Below, in pieces: positions 40,486 to 51,356 of a stretch of 64,000 bases of DNA. The notes under the pieces are model-generated. The model made no database searches, was not told the origin of the DNA, and was given only the letters and a program-made list of their open reading frames with translations. The position numbers and the translations under genes were made by a program. The number at the start of each line of letters is the position of its first letter. Within the stretch, counting starts at the first letter, position 1. The stretch comes from Methanolobus sp. (lineage in GTDB: Archaea > Halobacteriota > Methanosarcinia > Methanosarcinales > Methanosarcinaceae): positions 124,001 to 188,000 of the forward strand of contig NZ_JADQBZ010000005.1 in assembly GCF_016278365.1 (NCBI RefSeq). The letters run 5' to 3'.

Positions 40486-42993
40486 TCAGACCTCTATCAC
40501 ATTTCCATCCAGTACTGCGCGCTCATCAACGCTGACCTGCTGGGTAACTTCCCCGTAACTTATCGTGTAAGCACCTGTGGGCCTTACAGCGAACTGGGTC
40601 TCTCCCGGGATTGGTCCCTCTGTTGAATAGGGCACCGTAAAGGAGTAAGTGCCGTCGGATGTGGCAGACTGGGAGTAGGTGAATGACCTACCCTGATTTG
40701 TCTGAATGGTGTTGCTGATGGTCACGGTCTCTCCCGCTGGTGCAGTGCCTGTAATGGTTGCGCCTTCGACATACTCGAATGTCTTGACGTAACCTGAATC
40801 TGTCAGGGGCAGGTTGCCGCCAAAGAGCACGTTATACACATTCTTATATCCCGTCTCGCTGGTGTGTCCTGTTGGTGCTGCAGGGGACTCATGCACAAGG
40901 CGATATTGTTGCAGGCCGCTGCCATCAAAGATGTGCAGCCTTGCTTCCATTGAGTCGTAATATCTCTGCCCGGGAACATGCTGAATACCGCTGTCTGTCT
41001 GCACTGACACATAGTAGCCCTCAGTGTCCAGTGTCCAGGCCGTCATAGCGTAGAACTTGCCCGTCGCCATCTCCACATCGGAGATTATGTAGCGTGCTGC
41101 AGCCTTGTCCGGATCCGGATGGATGGCATTAAGGACCGCCGTTGCTTCTTCCTCAGAGGATGCTGTGAAGAAGGTGGCTGAACCTGGCTGATTCACATCA
41201 TCGATACTAACACGCCTTCCCCCAATACCTGCCTGGAATGGGTTGGCATTTGGCAATCGCCGTGCAATGGTCTCTATTTCATGACCGTAATCCCACCAGG
41301 ACATCACCCCATATGCTGTGTCAGGGTACTCAAAGCGTTCTCCACTTTCAGGTGCTTCATATACCTCAAGGAAATCCATGCCCGGATCTGGTGTGTTGGC
41401 TTCCATCCAGAAGAGCGAGTCAAGCCAGTAGCCATTCACTCCGCTGGCATACTTTGACTGCTCCATGGCAAGGCTGTAACTGGGGTAGGCTACCAGCAGT
41501 AACAGCATGAATATGGTAATTAAATGGGCTGCCTTTATGTTCTTGCTCAAAAAGCCTGGAATCTCCCTTATGGATTTTACTTTGTCATGGTAGGCAGCCT
41601 CGATTTTCTTCCATCCTACAAGGTCCAGGACCTTTGCTGCGAAGTATCCTGAGAGTAATGCGACGTTGATTGCATAGTAATATGCAAAACGATTCTGGCC
41701 GTATATGGCAAGGAGCATTATGAAGGTCCAGACCAGAACAAGCGTCTCTTCCGGTCTTTTATCTTTCTTGACACTGTAGGCCAGCATGAACATCGCGATT
41801 ATTGAAATGAAGAAGCCCATGGCGAAGTTGTACCAGACCGAGCTGAGGGTGAACGCGCCTCCGCGGTAGAAGATGGAGGAAGCTTCACCTACTGTCGACA
41901 TCCCTCCGATATGTATCTGAAAGATTCCTGTAATAATTGAAGTAACCACACCGTAAGAAGAGGGAGAAGCCACTCTAAGAAGAATGAGTGCCATTACAGC
42001 TGTTGCAAGAAGTACCAAAGGATAATAGATGGGCTTCAAATGCCTTTTATCCAGCTGTTTATGTACAATGCTCATATAAACGAACGCAAGCACTGCTGCA
42101 AAGGCTGTCAGTACATGGAACCATGAGTAAAAGTAAGGGGATATCCCCATCTCCGATCTTATGAACGGAGAAACGAATATGAGGCCTACCAGAAAAGTGA
42201 TTATGCCTACTATTCCTAGATAGTCGGTAGACTTGCCATTTAAATGGTCGACTGAATATTGGATTACAGCAAATATGACTACTATCATTCCGAACAAAGG
42301 CGCTCCTGGCCAGGAGAGCTGGAAAGCTGCATACATCAGACCTGCTAAGGCAGCACATAATATTGGTTTTACAGCCTGATTCTCTTTATGCTGGATCATT
42401 CTTATGGAAAGGTTTATTCTTTTTGCCTCGATGATTGCGAGCATAATGAATAAAATGAAGAGTGTGCTGAATAGAGACTCTGCCACATGATGGTCAGTAA
42501 ATATGATCATGGAGCGGTTCAAAAACTGGCCGGGAGCTACGGCAATAAGAACAGCTGCTATTACACCTGTTTTTCTATCCTTTAGATGTTTGCCGAGGAA
42601 ATAGACCGGGAATACTATCAGTGCACCCATTACTGCCGGGAAATAAGCTCCAATGACATTAACAAGTTCAGTACTTGGGTTTCCCAGCCCAATCGCTAAT
42701 GCAGTCAGCGCTATCATGTGGTCGAAAAGTGGACCAAAGTGAATAAGACTGCCATAAGGGTAAACAGTCAATGGATTGTAAAATACTCCATGTGGATAAT
42801 TATGTATTAACACTTCGACCATACGCATATGGTACAATGCATCGTTGCTGAACCTGACAAAGCCATTCGGTAAGAACACAGTTTCAGCAGGGCGTATTCT
42901 AATCCACAATGCAATAATAAAAGATATTGAAACTATAAACAGGGAAGTTAAATCATCTTTTACTCTGGCAAGCGGCAATCTCGCGTTGTTCAT
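40486..42993 (-). CDS. aglB: Oligosaccharyltransferase AglB (STT3 family)
   Basis: An 835-residue membrane enzyme. About 13 helices occupy residues 15-505; the soluble C-terminal domain holds the catalytic WWDYG motif at residues 566-570 (GVMSWWDYGHEIE). The first external loop has the metal-binding NDALYHMRMVEVLIHNYPHG, with the D of the conserved acidic motif. A beta domain with SYSQSATSDGTYSF-like strands closes the protein. It moves lipid-linked glycans onto Asn in N-x-S/T sequons of secreted proteins, including archaellins and S-layer protein. It lies between the hacB-type gene and the glycan locus on the same strand as the latter. Confidence 0.94.
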   Translation of the reverse strand: MNNARLPLARVKDDLTSLFIVSISFIIALWIRIRPAETVFLPNGFVRFSNDALYHMRMVEVLIHNYPHGVFYNPLTVYPYGSLIHFGPLFDHMIALTALAIGLGNPSTELVNVIGAYFPAVMGALIVFPVYFLGKHLKDRKTGVIAAVLIAVAPGQFLNRSMIIFTDHHVAESLFSTLFILFIMLAIIEAKRINLSIRMIQHKENQAVKPILCAALAGLMYAAFQLSWPGAPLFGMIVVIFAVIQYSVDHLNGKSTDYLGIVGIITFLVGLIFVSPFIRSEMGISPYFYSWFHVLTAFAAVLAFVYMSIVHKQLDKRHLKPIYYPLVLLATAVMALILLRVASPSSYGVVTSIITGIFQIHIGGMSTVGEASSIFYRGGAFTLSSVWYNFAMGFFISIIAMFMLAYSVKKDKRPEETLVLVWTFIMLLAIYGQNRFAYYYAINVALLSGYFAAKVLDLVGWKKIEAAYHDKVKSIREIPGFLSKNIKAAHLITIFMLLLLVAYPSYSLAMEQSKYASGVNGYWLDSLFWMEANTPDPGMDFLEVYEAPESGERFEYPDTAYGVMSWWDYGHEIETIARRLPNANPFQAGIGGRRVSIDDVNQPGSATFFTASSEEEATAVLNAIHPDPDKAAARYIISDVEMATGKFYAMTAWTLDTEGYYVSVQTDSGIQHVPGQRYYDSMEARLHIFDGSGLQQYRLVHESPAAPTGHTSETGYKNVYNVLFGGNLPLTDSGYVKTFEYVEGATITGTAPAGETVTISNTIQTNQGRSFTYSQSATSDGTYSFTVPYSTEGPIPGETQFAVRPTGAYTISYGEVTQQVSVDERAVLDGNVIEV

Positions 42994-43072
42994 GCGTCCC
43001 TATTCCCTCATAAGAATATATATCTTATCACATAAGATTTCTATACAATACTTACTAATGATTGCGAAGCAA

Positions 43073-44020
43073 TTATTGGCCTTTGTGCTCTCTCAGGATG
43101 ATACTCTTCTTATGAGAGATGCCTGTGACAAGATCCTTTCCGAAATTCAGAAGAGATCTGGTATTTTTATCTCCAAATATTTTATACAACAATGGATAGG
43201 ATATAGCCCAACTGTAGGATATAAGCCAAGGGACCGTAACTACCTTCAACTGGTTATTTCGCCGTGCTGCGGCAGTTTCCTTAACTAACTTGGTGCAGTT
43301 CTTAGTGATCCCGCCGGTTTGCATTCCAGCTATAACCAGCCCTTCTATAAAATAAGCATCTCCACCTTCTTTAAAAGCTCTGACAAGGAACTCATAATCG
43401 CCCGCAATCTTAAAAGATTCATCAAACTTTCCATAGACATCGAAAAGACTGTGGTGCTGGAACATACCCTGGTGTGTGAAAGCGCAAATCCCATCTACAA
43501 TTATGCCTCTCCATGTGTGATTCCAAGAGCAGCCATCAATACAGCATACTTCCTTGTTTTCTGTGACTCTTGCAACCTGTCCGTAAACCAGTTTTATGTT
43601 CTCAGAGTCTGCTCTGACCAGGTGGGGAGCCAGTTCTTCAAATACATTATCCGTCCAAAGATAGTCATCACATCCCAGAAAATATATCCAGTCCCCGGTA
43701 ATATGGTCCAGTGCTTTGTTCCATGCATTGTATATGCCCTTATCCGGCTCAGACTTCCAGTAGGTGATCTTATCATTGTTGGACATTAATATGTCTATGG
43801 TGCTATCTGTGGAGCCTCCATCTACAATGACCAGTTCCTTGTTCAGATATGTCTGAGCAGATACACTATCGATACAGCGCTGCAAGGTTTTGGAGCCATT
43901 ATATACAGCTATAACAACTGAGATAAGGGGTGCTGAAATCATTTGTACTCGTTCTTGCCAATACTTGGTCATCTTCCACTCTTGTGTCTCTCTATGTTTC
44001 ATCTGCTTTTTAGATACCAT
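43073..44020 (-). CDS. Family 2 glycosyltransferase
   Basis: A 315-residue inverting glycosyltransferase. The GT-A core begins [20 protein letters not shown] at about residue 31, with the nucleotide-binding [13 protein letters not shown], and the metal-binding motif in FLGCDDYLW. The frame from 44020 overlaps fcl by 22 nt; shorter starts at ATG 43972 or 43942 are possible. It is the last gene of the glycan locus before aglB. Donor and acceptor unknown; similarity to enzymes of surface polysaccharides only. Confidence 0.87.
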   Translation of the reverse strand: MVSKKQMKHRETQEWKMTKYWQERVQMISAPLISVVIAVYNGSKTLQRCIDSVSAQTYLNKELVIVDGGSTDSTIDILMSNNDKITYWKSEPDKGIYNAWNKALDHITGDWIYFLGCDDYLWTDNVFEELAPHLVRADSENIKLVYGQVARVTENKEVCCIDGCSWNHTWRGIIVDGICAFTHQGMFQHHSLFDVYGKFDESFKIAGDYEFLVRAFKEGGDAYFIEGLVIAGMQTGGITKNCTKLVKETAAARRNNQLKVVTVPWLISYSWAISYPLLYKIFGDKNTRSLLNFGKDLVTGISHKKSIILREHKGQ

Positions 44021-44934
44021 TCATAAGATTGTTGTATTCCCTCACTTAAAGAAATCCTGGCACTCCACCCCAGCTTATGCAGTTTGCTCACATCCAATAA
44101 CTTTTGTGGCGTTCCATCAGGTTTTGTGCTGTCATACACAATTTCTCCTTCATATCCAATGATATCTTTTATTAATTGAGCTAGCTCATAAATGCTTAAG
44201 TCCTTTTCAACACCTATGTTTACAAACTCTCCTATATCATCAGCACTGCAGTTATCCATCAGATATACGCATGCATCCGCCATATCATCCACATGCATGA
44301 ACTCCCGTCTTGGTTTCCCGGTGCCCCAAACAACAACCTGATGTTCGTTGTTTATTTTTGCCTCGTGGAACTTGCGTATTAACGCAGGCATAACATGAGA
44401 AGTCTGCAGGTCAAAATTATCTTTTGGGCCGTATAGGTTTGTCGGCATTACAGAAATGAAATTCGTTCCATACTGCTGGTTATAATGTTTGCAGAGCCGG
44501 ATTCCGGCAATTTTTGCTATTGCATAAGCTTCATTTGTTTCTTCCAGTTCCCCTGTCAAAAGATATTCTTCCCTGAGTGGCTGCGGTGCAAATTTAGGAT
44601 ATATGCAGGATGATCCGAGGAAGAGAAGTTTCTTAACTCCATTTTTGTATGCAGCATGGATGACATTTGCTTCTATCATAAGGTTCTGGTAAATGAACTC
44701 AGCCGGATATGTGCTGTTTGCAAGGATTCCGCCCACTTTTGCTGCAGCAAGGAAGACGTATTCTGGGTTTTGCTCTTCAAAGAATTTGTTTACTTCCTGC
44801 TGGTTGGTGAGGTCAAGTTCTTGATGTGTATGGGTAAGGATGTTATGATAACCTTTAGATTGGAGGTTACGGTCAATGGCTGAGCCTACCAAACCACGGT
44901 GACCGGAAATGTATATTTTTGATTTATAATCCAA
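43999..44934 (-). CDS. fcl: GDP-L-fucose synthase
   Basis: A 311-residue extended SDR enzyme. It turns GDP-4-keto-6-deoxymannose, made by Gmd (56741-57778), into GDP-L-fucose. Marks are the NADP loop [35 protein letters not shown], the catalytic SSCIYPK serine region and the YxxxK in [21 protein letters not shown] precedes the ATG. An Rmd-like reductase follows upstream on the same strand (18-nt gap), offering a second fate for the same intermediate. Confidence 0.93.
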   Translation of the reverse strand: MDYKSKIYISGHRGLVGSAIDRNLQSKGYHNILTHTHQELDLTNQQEVNKFFEEQNPEYVFLAAAKVGGILANSTYPAEFIYQNLMIEANVIHAAYKNGVKKLLFLGSSCIYPKFAPQPLREEYLLTGELEETNEAYAIAKIAGIRLCKHYNQQYGTNFISVMPTNLYGPKDNFDLQTSHVMPALIRKFHEAKINNEHQVVVWGTGKPRREFMHVDDMADACVYLMDNCSADDIGEFVNIGVEKDLSIYELAQLIKDIIGYEGEIVYDSTKPDGTPQKLLDVSKLHKLGWSARISLSEGIQQSYEWYLKSR

Positions 44935-44952
44935 ATAATCACCTTTAATAAC

Positions 44953-45903
44953 TTAAACTAAATAATTTCTCCAATAATTAAGCAAATCACTTAACGTCTT
45001 ATGAATTTCTATTTCTGGCATCCATCCTATTTCCGATTTAATTTTGGTGTTGTCTCCTTGCATTACTGGTAAGTCAGATGGCCTGTGCTTTGAGTAATCT
45101 ATTTCTATACTAAGTTCTGCAGTCGACAGCGAAATTAATATGTTAAGTAAGTCTCTGAGACTATATGCTTTTCCTGAGCACAGGTTATATACTGTACCTG
45201 GTTTTGCATTTAATGCTACTTTATAGTATCCTTTCACAGCATCTCTAACGTCAGTATAGTCTCTCTTGACATCAAGGTTTCCAACTGAGATTACATTTTT
45301 CGACTTATTCTTTTCGATTTGCGCAATTTGGTGAGCAAAAGAACTTAGTGCATAAGTAGGAGGACGGCCGGGCCCTGTTAAATTAAAGGAACGTACTCTT
45401 ACAATGTCCATGTTATAACTTTTATAATATTGATATGCTAACATATCTTGCGATACTTTACTTACGGCATATGTGCTAAGTGGATTAAAGCAGCATTTTT
45501 CATTCACTGGAAGATCAGATTCATTAATTAATCCATACTCTTCTGAAGAACCTGCAATAACAATTCTTGTGGGCAGTTCAAGTTCACGTAAAGCTTCGAA
45601 GATATTTATTTGGGATATTACATTATTATTCATAATGTTTATTGGACTTTTCCAGCTCGACGCAACCGAGCTTTCGGCTGCTAAATGAAATATGCATTCC
45701 GGCTTAATCTTTTTCAATATGTTGAAAACAGAAGTATGGTCGATGAGGTTGCACTGCTCATATATCACAGTTGGATGAGATATGGTGAGGATATCAGGAA
45801 TGGAACGTGAAATGCCATAGACCTCATCATCTCCATTACTTAATAACTCTGCGAGATGTCTACCACAGAATCCATTAGCACCTGTTATAAGATATCTAGC
45901 CAT
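44953..45903 (-). CDS. rmd: GDP-6-deoxy-D-mannose reductase-like epimerase/dehydratase
   Basis: A 316-residue extended SDR protein; the ATG at 45903 ([20 protein letters not shown]) is chosen over the GTG at 45921 since AAAGTGATTCT precedes it. NAD motif TGANGFCGRHLAEL, catalytic YxxxK in STYAVSKVSQD, and the VRSFNLTGPGRPP block that is typical of the Rmd and related GDP-sugar reductases. It probably reduces GDP-4-keto-6-deoxymannose to GDP-D-rhamnose. A UDP- or dTDP-sugar substrate cannot be excluded. Its start overlaps the end of the GT4 gene by 8 nt. Confidence 0.8.
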   Translation of the reverse strand: MARYLITGANGFCGRHLAELLSNGDDEVYGISRSIPDILTISHPTVIYEQCNLIDHTSVFNILKKIKPECIFHLAAESSVASSWKSPINIMNNNVISQINIFEALRELELPTRIVIAGSSEEYGLINESDLPVNEKCCFNPLSTYAVSKVSQDMLAYQYYKSYNMDIVRVRSFNLTGPGRPPTYALSSFAHQIAQIEKNKSKNVISVGNLDVKRDYTDVRDAVKGYYKVALNAKPGTVYNLCSGKAYSLRDLLNILISLSTAELSIEIDYSKHRPSDLPVMQGDNTKIKSEIGWMPEIEIHKTLSDLLNYWRNYLV

Positions 45904-47032
45904 TAGAATCACTTTCTTCACATGAGATTATGCTTTTATATATGCTCAAAGTTTCATTTGCCATTTTTTCCCAGCTGAATTTTTTTTCTTGTTCATATCC
46001 ACGTTTTATTAAATCCTTTCTTGTATATTCATTGTATAGGGATTGTATGGACTGAACAAGTTCTTTTTCAGAATTAGGATCAAATAGTATAGCTGCATCA
46101 CCCACAACTTCTGGAATAGAGCTTGTATTGCTTGCAATGACAGGACAACCCATTGACATTGCTTCAAGTGGGGGTATACCAAATCCTTCATAAAGAGACG
46201 GATATACAAAACAAAAAGCATGTTTGTACAATGAAGCAAGTAAATCATCCGAGCCATGTAGCTGGATTATATTATTGTCACTACTTTTCAATTCATTTGG
46301 TTTGAATTTCCCTCCACCAAAACAAACTAAATCAAAGTAGTTTGAAAGGTGATTTCTATAGGAATCGATCAATATTTTGAAGTTCTTATATGCACGTCTA
46401 TCCCCAACGTACAAAATATATGGGCGTGTTATTCGATATGAAGCTTTTAACTCATCCGATTCCAGAGTATTTGATGAACGTAAAGAACTAGCTAAATATA
46501 CAACTTTTGTTTTGCATTCGGGCACACCATAGATTTTGATCAGATCATTTTTTGTGTTTTCTGAAATCGCTATTATAATGTCTGCTCTTTCGATTGCCCT
46601 TTTTTTTGCTTTGATAACAAGTCTACTGTCTATAAATTGATCAGGATATAATTCATGAATCATGTCATATACTGTAATCACAATCGGCATTTTCATGACT
46701 TGCCTTAATCCTTTCATATAATAGGTTGGATGATATAAGTCGAAATTTGAGGAGCGCATATAAATCGCAAACAGTATTTTATTGGGTATTGAAAATAGGA
46801 TATATATAATATATTTTAAAATAGTTCGTTTAGATTTTAATTTGTAGCTCCAGTAAGACCCGTAATTTTGCTTATGTTTAGAGAACGCATATTCATTTAT
46901 ATTGAAACCTTGAAATAGGCTTACATCCATATTTTCGGTTGTGGAGAGCCTCGTTATAAGCTCATAAAAATATCGAGAGATACCTCCATATCGCTGGAAC
47001 TCAAATACTGTATGGTCGTAGAGTATTTTCAT
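45896..47032 (-). CDS. Family 4 glycosyltransferase (paralogue pair, copy A)
   Basis: A 378-residue GT-B enzyme from ATG 47032 ([19 protein letters not shown]); the upstream extension lies within the methyltransferase gene. The C-terminal half holds [19 protein letters not shown] and the retaining signature [20 protein letters not shown] with both Glu residues. It probably adds a hexose in the surface glycan. The 3' half (45951-46479) is identical over 529 bp to the gene at 50121-51236, though the 5' half differs clearly. Its start overlaps the methyltransferase stop (ATGA). Confidence 0.9.
   Translation of the reverse strand: MKILYDHTVFEFQRYGGISRYFYELITRLSTTENMDVSLFQGFNINEYAFSKHKQNYGSYWSYKLKSKRTILKYIIYILFSIPNKILFAIYMRSSNFDLYHPTYYMKGLRQVMKMPIVITVYDMIHELYPDQFIDSRLVIKAKKRAIERADIIIAISENTKNDLIKIYGVPECKTKVVYLASSLRSSNTLESDELKASYRITRPYILYVGDRRAYKNFKILIDSYRNHLSNYFDLVCFGGGKFKPNELKSSDNNIIQLHGSDDLLASLYKHAFCFVYPSLYEGFGIPPLEAMSMGCPVIASNTSSIPEVVGDAAILFDPNSEKELVQSIQSLYNEYTRKDLIKRGYEQEKKFSWEKMANETLSIYKSIISCEESDSNG
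45951..46479. repeat. 529-bp exact repeat, copy A
   Basis: Identical base for base to 50155-50683 by reading the two stretches side by side, with a mismatch at each end (A45950 versus G50154; G46480 versus A50684). A second identical tract of 57 bp is at 46819-46875 and 51023-51079. The constant offset of 4204 shows no insertion or deletion between the copies. It covers the C-terminal half of the glycosyltransferase gene. Confidence 0.95.
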
Positions 47033-47817
47033 TTTAAGAACCTCTTGATCATCCCTCTGCTTTTTACTGTAATCTTTACAGGAATTGAGGATAGTGTAAG
47101 GCGCTTTATAGTTTTGATCTCGTTTTCCTTGCAAAGGATGTGGAGAAACGTATCATCCATCGATATGAATCTATATCCGTTCTTTTCACCTAGTAATGTC
47201 AAGCTTTTTTTTGACCAAATTGTGAAATGTCCTGCATCCGGCTCCAAATAGACCCATTCATTTACAGGTTCTGGGGCATTGTCGGTTAAGTTTGTAGTGA
47301 AGATTATCAATTTAGGATTATTAAAGTCACTTAAGATCTTATGGATTTCTTCAAATGCATTGGTCAAGTGTTCAAAGACCTCTACCATTAATAATACGTC
47401 TGCATCAAAGGGCTTATTGCAATAGTATGATCGGTCCAAGTATGTTTCTTCTTGAACAAACGGTTCATAGGCCAATACTTTGAACCCTCTTTTCATAAGG
47501 TCCTTACTTAAGTAGCCGTTGCCTGCCCCAAAGTCACAAATCCGCATTTTTTTAATGTGCACCCATATATTGATGTATTGCATGTAAATGGTCAGTATTC
47601 TTGCTCTCCCCTGCCATCCGTAATCGATGTTATTGAAATAGTCTTTATCGTATATTCTCTCCAACTTGTAATTCTTTGATTCTGGAGCCGTTATCATGCC
47701 ACATGATTCACATTGAACATATTCTACACTATGGCCAAGTGCCTGAGAATATTTATTGTATTCCTTGAATTCTGTAGAATTACAAACGCATTTTCTTTCA
47801 GGGTTCATAACGATCAT
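47029..47817 (-). CDS. Class I SAM methyltransferase with N-terminal zinc-binding cysteines
   Basis: A 262-residue protein. The N-terminus has CVCNSTEF and YVQCESCGMITAPES, a likely zinc ribbon, as in glycan- and sugar-modifying methyltransferases. The SAM motif is ICDFGAGNGYLSKDLMKRG. LMVEVFEHLTNAFEEIHKIL is the next conserved block. The target may be a sugar of the surface glycan. It lies between two glycosyltransferase genes and overlaps the following GT4 start by 4 nt. Related to the gene at 51357-52127 in layout. Confidence 0.82.
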   Translation of the reverse strand: MIVMNPERKCVCNSTEFKEYNKYSQALGHSVEYVQCESCGMITAPESKNYKLERIYDKDYFNNIDYGWQGRARILTIYMQYINIWVHIKKMRICDFGAGNGYLSKDLMKRGFKVLAYEPFVQEETYLDRSYYCNKPFDADVLLMVEVFEHLTNAFEEIHKILSDFNNPKLIIFTTNLTDNAPEPVNEWVYLEPDAGHFTIWSKKSLTLLGEKNGYRFISMDDTFLHILCKENEIKTIKRLTLSSIPVKITVKSRGMIKRFLK

Positions 47818-47865
47818 TCAAATACTTTTTCACGTGCTTGTAGTAATTGGCTGCCATGGGTTATT

Positions 47866-48777
47866 CTATTTTCTCAGAGTTCTATATATAATTCGCAATA
47901 ACAATGAGCTACCTGAAAACATCTCACTCTGAAGTCTCGAATCTGCTTTTGAATCCTGCACTACATATTGGGGATGCAAAATTGGATATTTCATTTGTTC
48001 CGCTCTCATATCGGCGTACTTCTCTTTTATATTTGTATGCACTGCATTCTTTCCAAATCCAATATTTGAAACCAAATTCACACTGGGTATGACAGTCAAG
48101 GCATTTTGTGTCCAGCATGAAAAAGTCCACTGATAATCCCATGTGTCTTTTTTTCCGTTATATGCTTTTTCAAATATATATCTCCAATACCACACACTTT
48201 TTGTGCTTTTTAAAAGATCTCTCAACCATCCTCCATCACGGATCTCAGGCCACAACTTCATCTCAACATCGTAGTTCTTCCATGCACGCCGCCAAGATGC
48301 CCAGCCCCAAATATGCGGATAGCGAGAGAAATAATAACTGTATTCTGTTCTCCTCCTGCCAAACTGGAAGTTATCCCCGCTGATCATGGCAATACGTTCG
48401 TCATCCCTGTATTTCTCCAGCAACTCCTCGCAAAAGCGGAAAAATGTAGGGTCTGGCAGGCAATCATCTTCAAGAATGATGGCTTCTTCAACAGTGTCGA
48501 ATACCCAGTCCAAACCGCTTGATATCCGGCGTTTACAACCCAGATTGACATCTGAATAGTTGGTCAGTACTTCGCAATCCCAATCAACTTTATTAATGAT
48601 GGCACGGACAGCTCTACATTTCTCTGCCTCTTCCGGGCAATCAGCACGTGGACCATCAGCGATCACCAGAAGCTTCTGTGGTCTGGCTTTTGCTATTTCT
48701 GCGAATACTCTCTCGGTGGTTTCAGGACGGTTGAATATTATGAATGCTACAGGTGTTTTTAGTTGGTATTTTAGCAT
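47866..48777 (-). CDS. Glycosyltransferase, GT-A type (paralogue pair, copy A)
   Basis: A 303-residue protein. The N-terminal KTPVAFIIFNRPETTERVF and VIADGPRADCPEE are typical of a GT-A family related to GNT-I-like enzymes. The metal-binding acidic motif is IILEDDCLPDPTFF. SRYPHIWGWASWRRAW follows near the middle and is shared with the paralogue at 53301-54299. No membrane helix. It probably transfers a sugar during glycan assembly; donor unknown. Some homologues are called HlpA-like proteins in databases. Confidence 0.82.
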   Translation of the reverse strand: MLKYQLKTPVAFIIFNRPETTERVFAEIAKARPQKLLVIADGPRADCPEEAEKCRAVRAIINKVDWDCEVLTNYSDVNLGCKRRISSGLDWVFDTVEEAIILEDDCLPDPTFFRFCEELLEKYRDDERIAMISGDNFQFGRRRTEYSYYFSRYPHIWGWASWRRAWKNYDVEMKLWPEIRDGGWLRDLLKSTKSVWYWRYIFEKAYNGKKDTWDYQWTFSCWTQNALTVIPSVNLVSNIGFGKNAVHTNIKEKYADMRAEQMKYPILHPQYVVQDSKADSRLQSEMFSGSSLLLRIIYRTLRK

Positions 48778-48875
48778 ACTGTTCTTGTTTCCAAATATTG
48801 AGTTTAAACACTATATAAAAATTCCAAATGCAGGTAAAGGCAAACATGTATCAAGTTAATTCAACTTGAATATTT

Positions 48876-50105
48876 TCATTTATTCTCTTTAATTATGATG
48901 TTTAAATGATTAAATATACTGCTTCTGTTAAATTGTTGGTAATATTGGCTGACATTATTTGTATATTTCCCGTACGAATTTTGCATTATATATACTGCTT
49001 TTTTAAAATCCTCGTAGTCTCCATGTTTATATGTTATCCCGATATTGCTATAAAGTACTCTTCTAGCCATGAGCCCTATATCAGGGACAATAACGGGTTT
49101 TCCAAACTCTAAGGCTTGAAGCATTACTCCACTTGAGCTATAGTGGTCTCTATATGGCAAAGCAATAAAACATGCTTCATCAAATAGTTTCTTAGTTACT
49201 TTCGGACTCTTTATAAACATTGGAATGTTCAAAAGCTGCTTATTCTTTTCGAGGGTAAGCATATTATCTATAAATTCAGGACTTCTATCACTTTCTGACA
49301 TTTCTCCTGCACGCAGTATTACAAACTGATTGTCATCTAACGCTAATTGTAGTAGGAAATCTAAGCCTTTTCGGACAAAATAGCTACCAAAAAATAGTAA
49401 TATTTGTTTTCCTTTGTTCTGTTCTAAAAAGTTATCAATAAGTGCACATAATGTTTCTGTATCTTCGTCTGTATCATCCACATGGTTAAAACTTTTGGAG
49501 ATATCGGGCAACCAATATGATTTTTTTATGTTAGTATCCTTAACAAAAAATTCATCCAACCAAAATGTGATATCAAAATGCTTTACTTTTTGCTTTAAAG
49601 AAGTTTTTAGCATATTTCTCTTAAGATAATTCATTGAAGGGTAACAGTAAGGAGAAATAAAAATCGCAATCCATTTAGATTTTAGCGGGTGTTTTTTGAT
49701 AGTAAATATGTCTTTCAAAAAAGAGTATGGCGAGTGGTTAAACTCATCGCCAGATATTACAAAAATAAAATCAGGACTGTATTTACTCTCTAGATGCTTT
49801 AAAATACCTGAATCGCTCTTCACTAACGGGTTTTGTTTAAAGTTCAGTAAAGATATTTTATGATTAATCCTGTGTAGTTCACAACCTTCTATAAATACAC
49901 CTGCATTATTTCGATATATCTCTATATAAGGAGAATATTTGTTACGAGAATTTTCGCTGTTACACCAATCTCTTCCAATATAAAATAGTACCTCCATACC
50001 GGAGTCTAGCGCCCAATCAGCAATTACATTGCAATAAACTTGTCTATGGCCGCTCATGTGGGGAGAATATATTAATATTTTGTTAGGTTTATTCTCTACG
50101 TTCAA
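48876..50105 (-). CDS. Glycosyltransferase, GT-B type
   Basis: A 409-residue protein. The N-terminal ILIYSPHMSGHRQVYCNVIA and the C-terminal domain with LFFGSYFVRKGLDFLLQLA and YRDHYSSSGVMLQALEFGKP mark a family 4-like fold; the last segment corresponds to the donor-binding loop with its Glu. Sequence is AT-rich and quite diverged from the other GT4 members in the locus. It starts 16 nt after the preceding GT4 gene ends on the minus strand. Donor unknown. Confidence 0.8.
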   Translation of the reverse strand: MNVENKPNKILIYSPHMSGHRQVYCNVIADWALDSGMEVLFYIGRDWCNSENSRNKYSPYIEIYRNNAGVFIEGCELHRINHKISLLNFKQNPLVKSDSGILKHLESKYSPDFIFVISGDEFNHSPYSFLKDIFTIKKHPLKSKWIAIFISPYCYPSMNYLKRNMLKTSLKQKVKHFDITFWLDEFFVKDTNIKKSYWLPDISKSFNHVDDTDEDTETLCALIDNFLEQNKGKQILLFFGSYFVRKGLDFLLQLALDDNQFVILRAGEMSESDRSPEFIDNMLTLEKNKQLLNIPMFIKSPKVTKKLFDEACFIALPYRDHYSSSGVMLQALEFGKPVIVPDIGLMARRVLYSNIGITYKHGDYEDFKKAVYIMQNSYGKYTNNVSQYYQQFNRSSIFNHLNIIIKENK

Positions 50106-50120
50106 ATTGAATCACCTTAT

Positions 50121-51236
50121 TCATCGCGAAACAATGCTTTTATATATGCTCAAGGTTTCATTTGCCATTTTTTCCCAGCTGAATTTTTTTTCTTGTTCAT
50201 ATCCACGTTTTATTAAATCCTTTCTTGTATATTCATTGTATAGGGATTGTATGGACTGAACAAGTTCTTTTTCAGAATTAGGATCAAATAGTATAGCTGC
50301 ATCACCCACAACTTCTGGAATAGAGCTTGTATTGCTTGCAATGACAGGACAACCCATTGACATTGCTTCAAGTGGGGGTATACCAAATCCTTCATAAAGA
50401 GACGGATATACAAAACAAAAAGCATGTTTGTACAATGAAGCAAGTAAATCATCCGAGCCATGTAGCTGGATTATATTATTGTCACTACTTTTCAATTCAT
50501 TTGGTTTGAATTTCCCTCCACCAAAACAAACTAAATCAAAGTAGTTTGAAAGGTGATTTCTATAGGAATCGATCAATATTTTGAAGTTCTTATATGCACG
50601 TCTATCCCCAACGTACAAAATATATGGGCGTGTTATTCGATATGAAGCTTTTAACTCATCCGATTCCAGAGTATTTGATGAACATAAAGAACTAGCTAAA
50701 TATACAACTTTTATTTTGCTTTCGGGTAAACCATAGATTCTGATCAAATCATTTTTTGTGTTTTCAGAAATTGATATTATTGTGTCTGCTATTTTGATTG
50801 CTCTTTTTTTTGCTTTGATTACAGACCTACTATCTGCAAAAAGGTCAGGATACAACTCATATATCATGTCATATACTGTGATTACAATTGGGATTTTATT
50901 ATTGTGTTTTATCCTTTTCATGTAAAATGTTGGATGATATATATTAGCATTTGATGTCATCATAGAGTATTCAAATAATATTTTATTAGATATCGAAAAT
51001 AGCATGTGAGGTATATATTTTGAAATAGTTCGTTTAGATTTTAATTTGTAGCTCCAGTAAGACCCGTAATTTTGCTTATTCTCAGAAAAAGCATACTCGT
51101 TATTATGGAAGCCCTGAAATAGGCTTATATCTACATCTTCTTTTGTTGATATTCTTGTTATGAGCTCGTAGAAATATCTTGATATTCCGCCGTATCGTTG
51201 GGATTGAAATATGGTGTAATCATAGAGTACTTTCAT
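50121..51236 (-). CDS. Family 4 glycosyltransferase (paralogue pair, copy B)
   Basis: A 371-residue enzyme from ATG 51236 ([19 protein letters not shown]), aligned with copy A at 45896-47032. The C-terminal half is nearly residue-identical to copy A with the same [20 protein letters not shown] signature, while the acceptor-binding N-terminal half has diverged clearly (for example [16 protein letters not shown] against [16 protein letters not shown]). The two enzymes thus probably use the same donor on different acceptors. An upstream frame extending to 51278 is not preferred. Confidence 0.9.
   Translation of the reverse strand: MKVLYDYTIFQSQRYGGISRYFYELITRISTKEDVDISLFQGFHNNEYAFSENKQNYGSYWSYKLKSKRTISKYIPHMLFSISNKILFEYSMMTSNANIYHPTFYMKRIKHNNKIPIVITVYDMIYELYPDLFADSRSVIKAKKRAIKIADTIISISENTKNDLIRIYGLPESKIKVVYLASSLCSSNTLESDELKASYRITRPYILYVGDRRAYKNFKILIDSYRNHLSNYFDLVCFGGGKFKPNELKSSDNNIIQLHGSDDLLASLYKHAFCFVYPSLYEGFGIPPLEAMSMGCPVIASNTSSIPEVVGDAAILFDPNSEKELVQSIQSLYNEYTRKDLIKRGYEQEKKFSWEKMANETLSIYKSIVSR
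50155..50683. repeat. 529-bp exact repeat, copy B
   Basis: Identical to 45951-46479. The identity stops sharply at both ends and the gene's 5' half shows ordinary paralogue divergence apart from a second 57-bp identical tract at 51023-51079, the pattern expected from gene conversion rather than simple recent duplication of the whole gene. Confidence 0.95.
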
Positions 51237-51356
51237 TTGCATACCTACTTTGTATATTTCCTGCCTTCGAATAAACAACTCATTACAGTAGGATGTTTTG
51301 TTTCCAAGACCTAAATATTATTCTCATATTGTTTGACCCAAGTTCAATAATCAACT

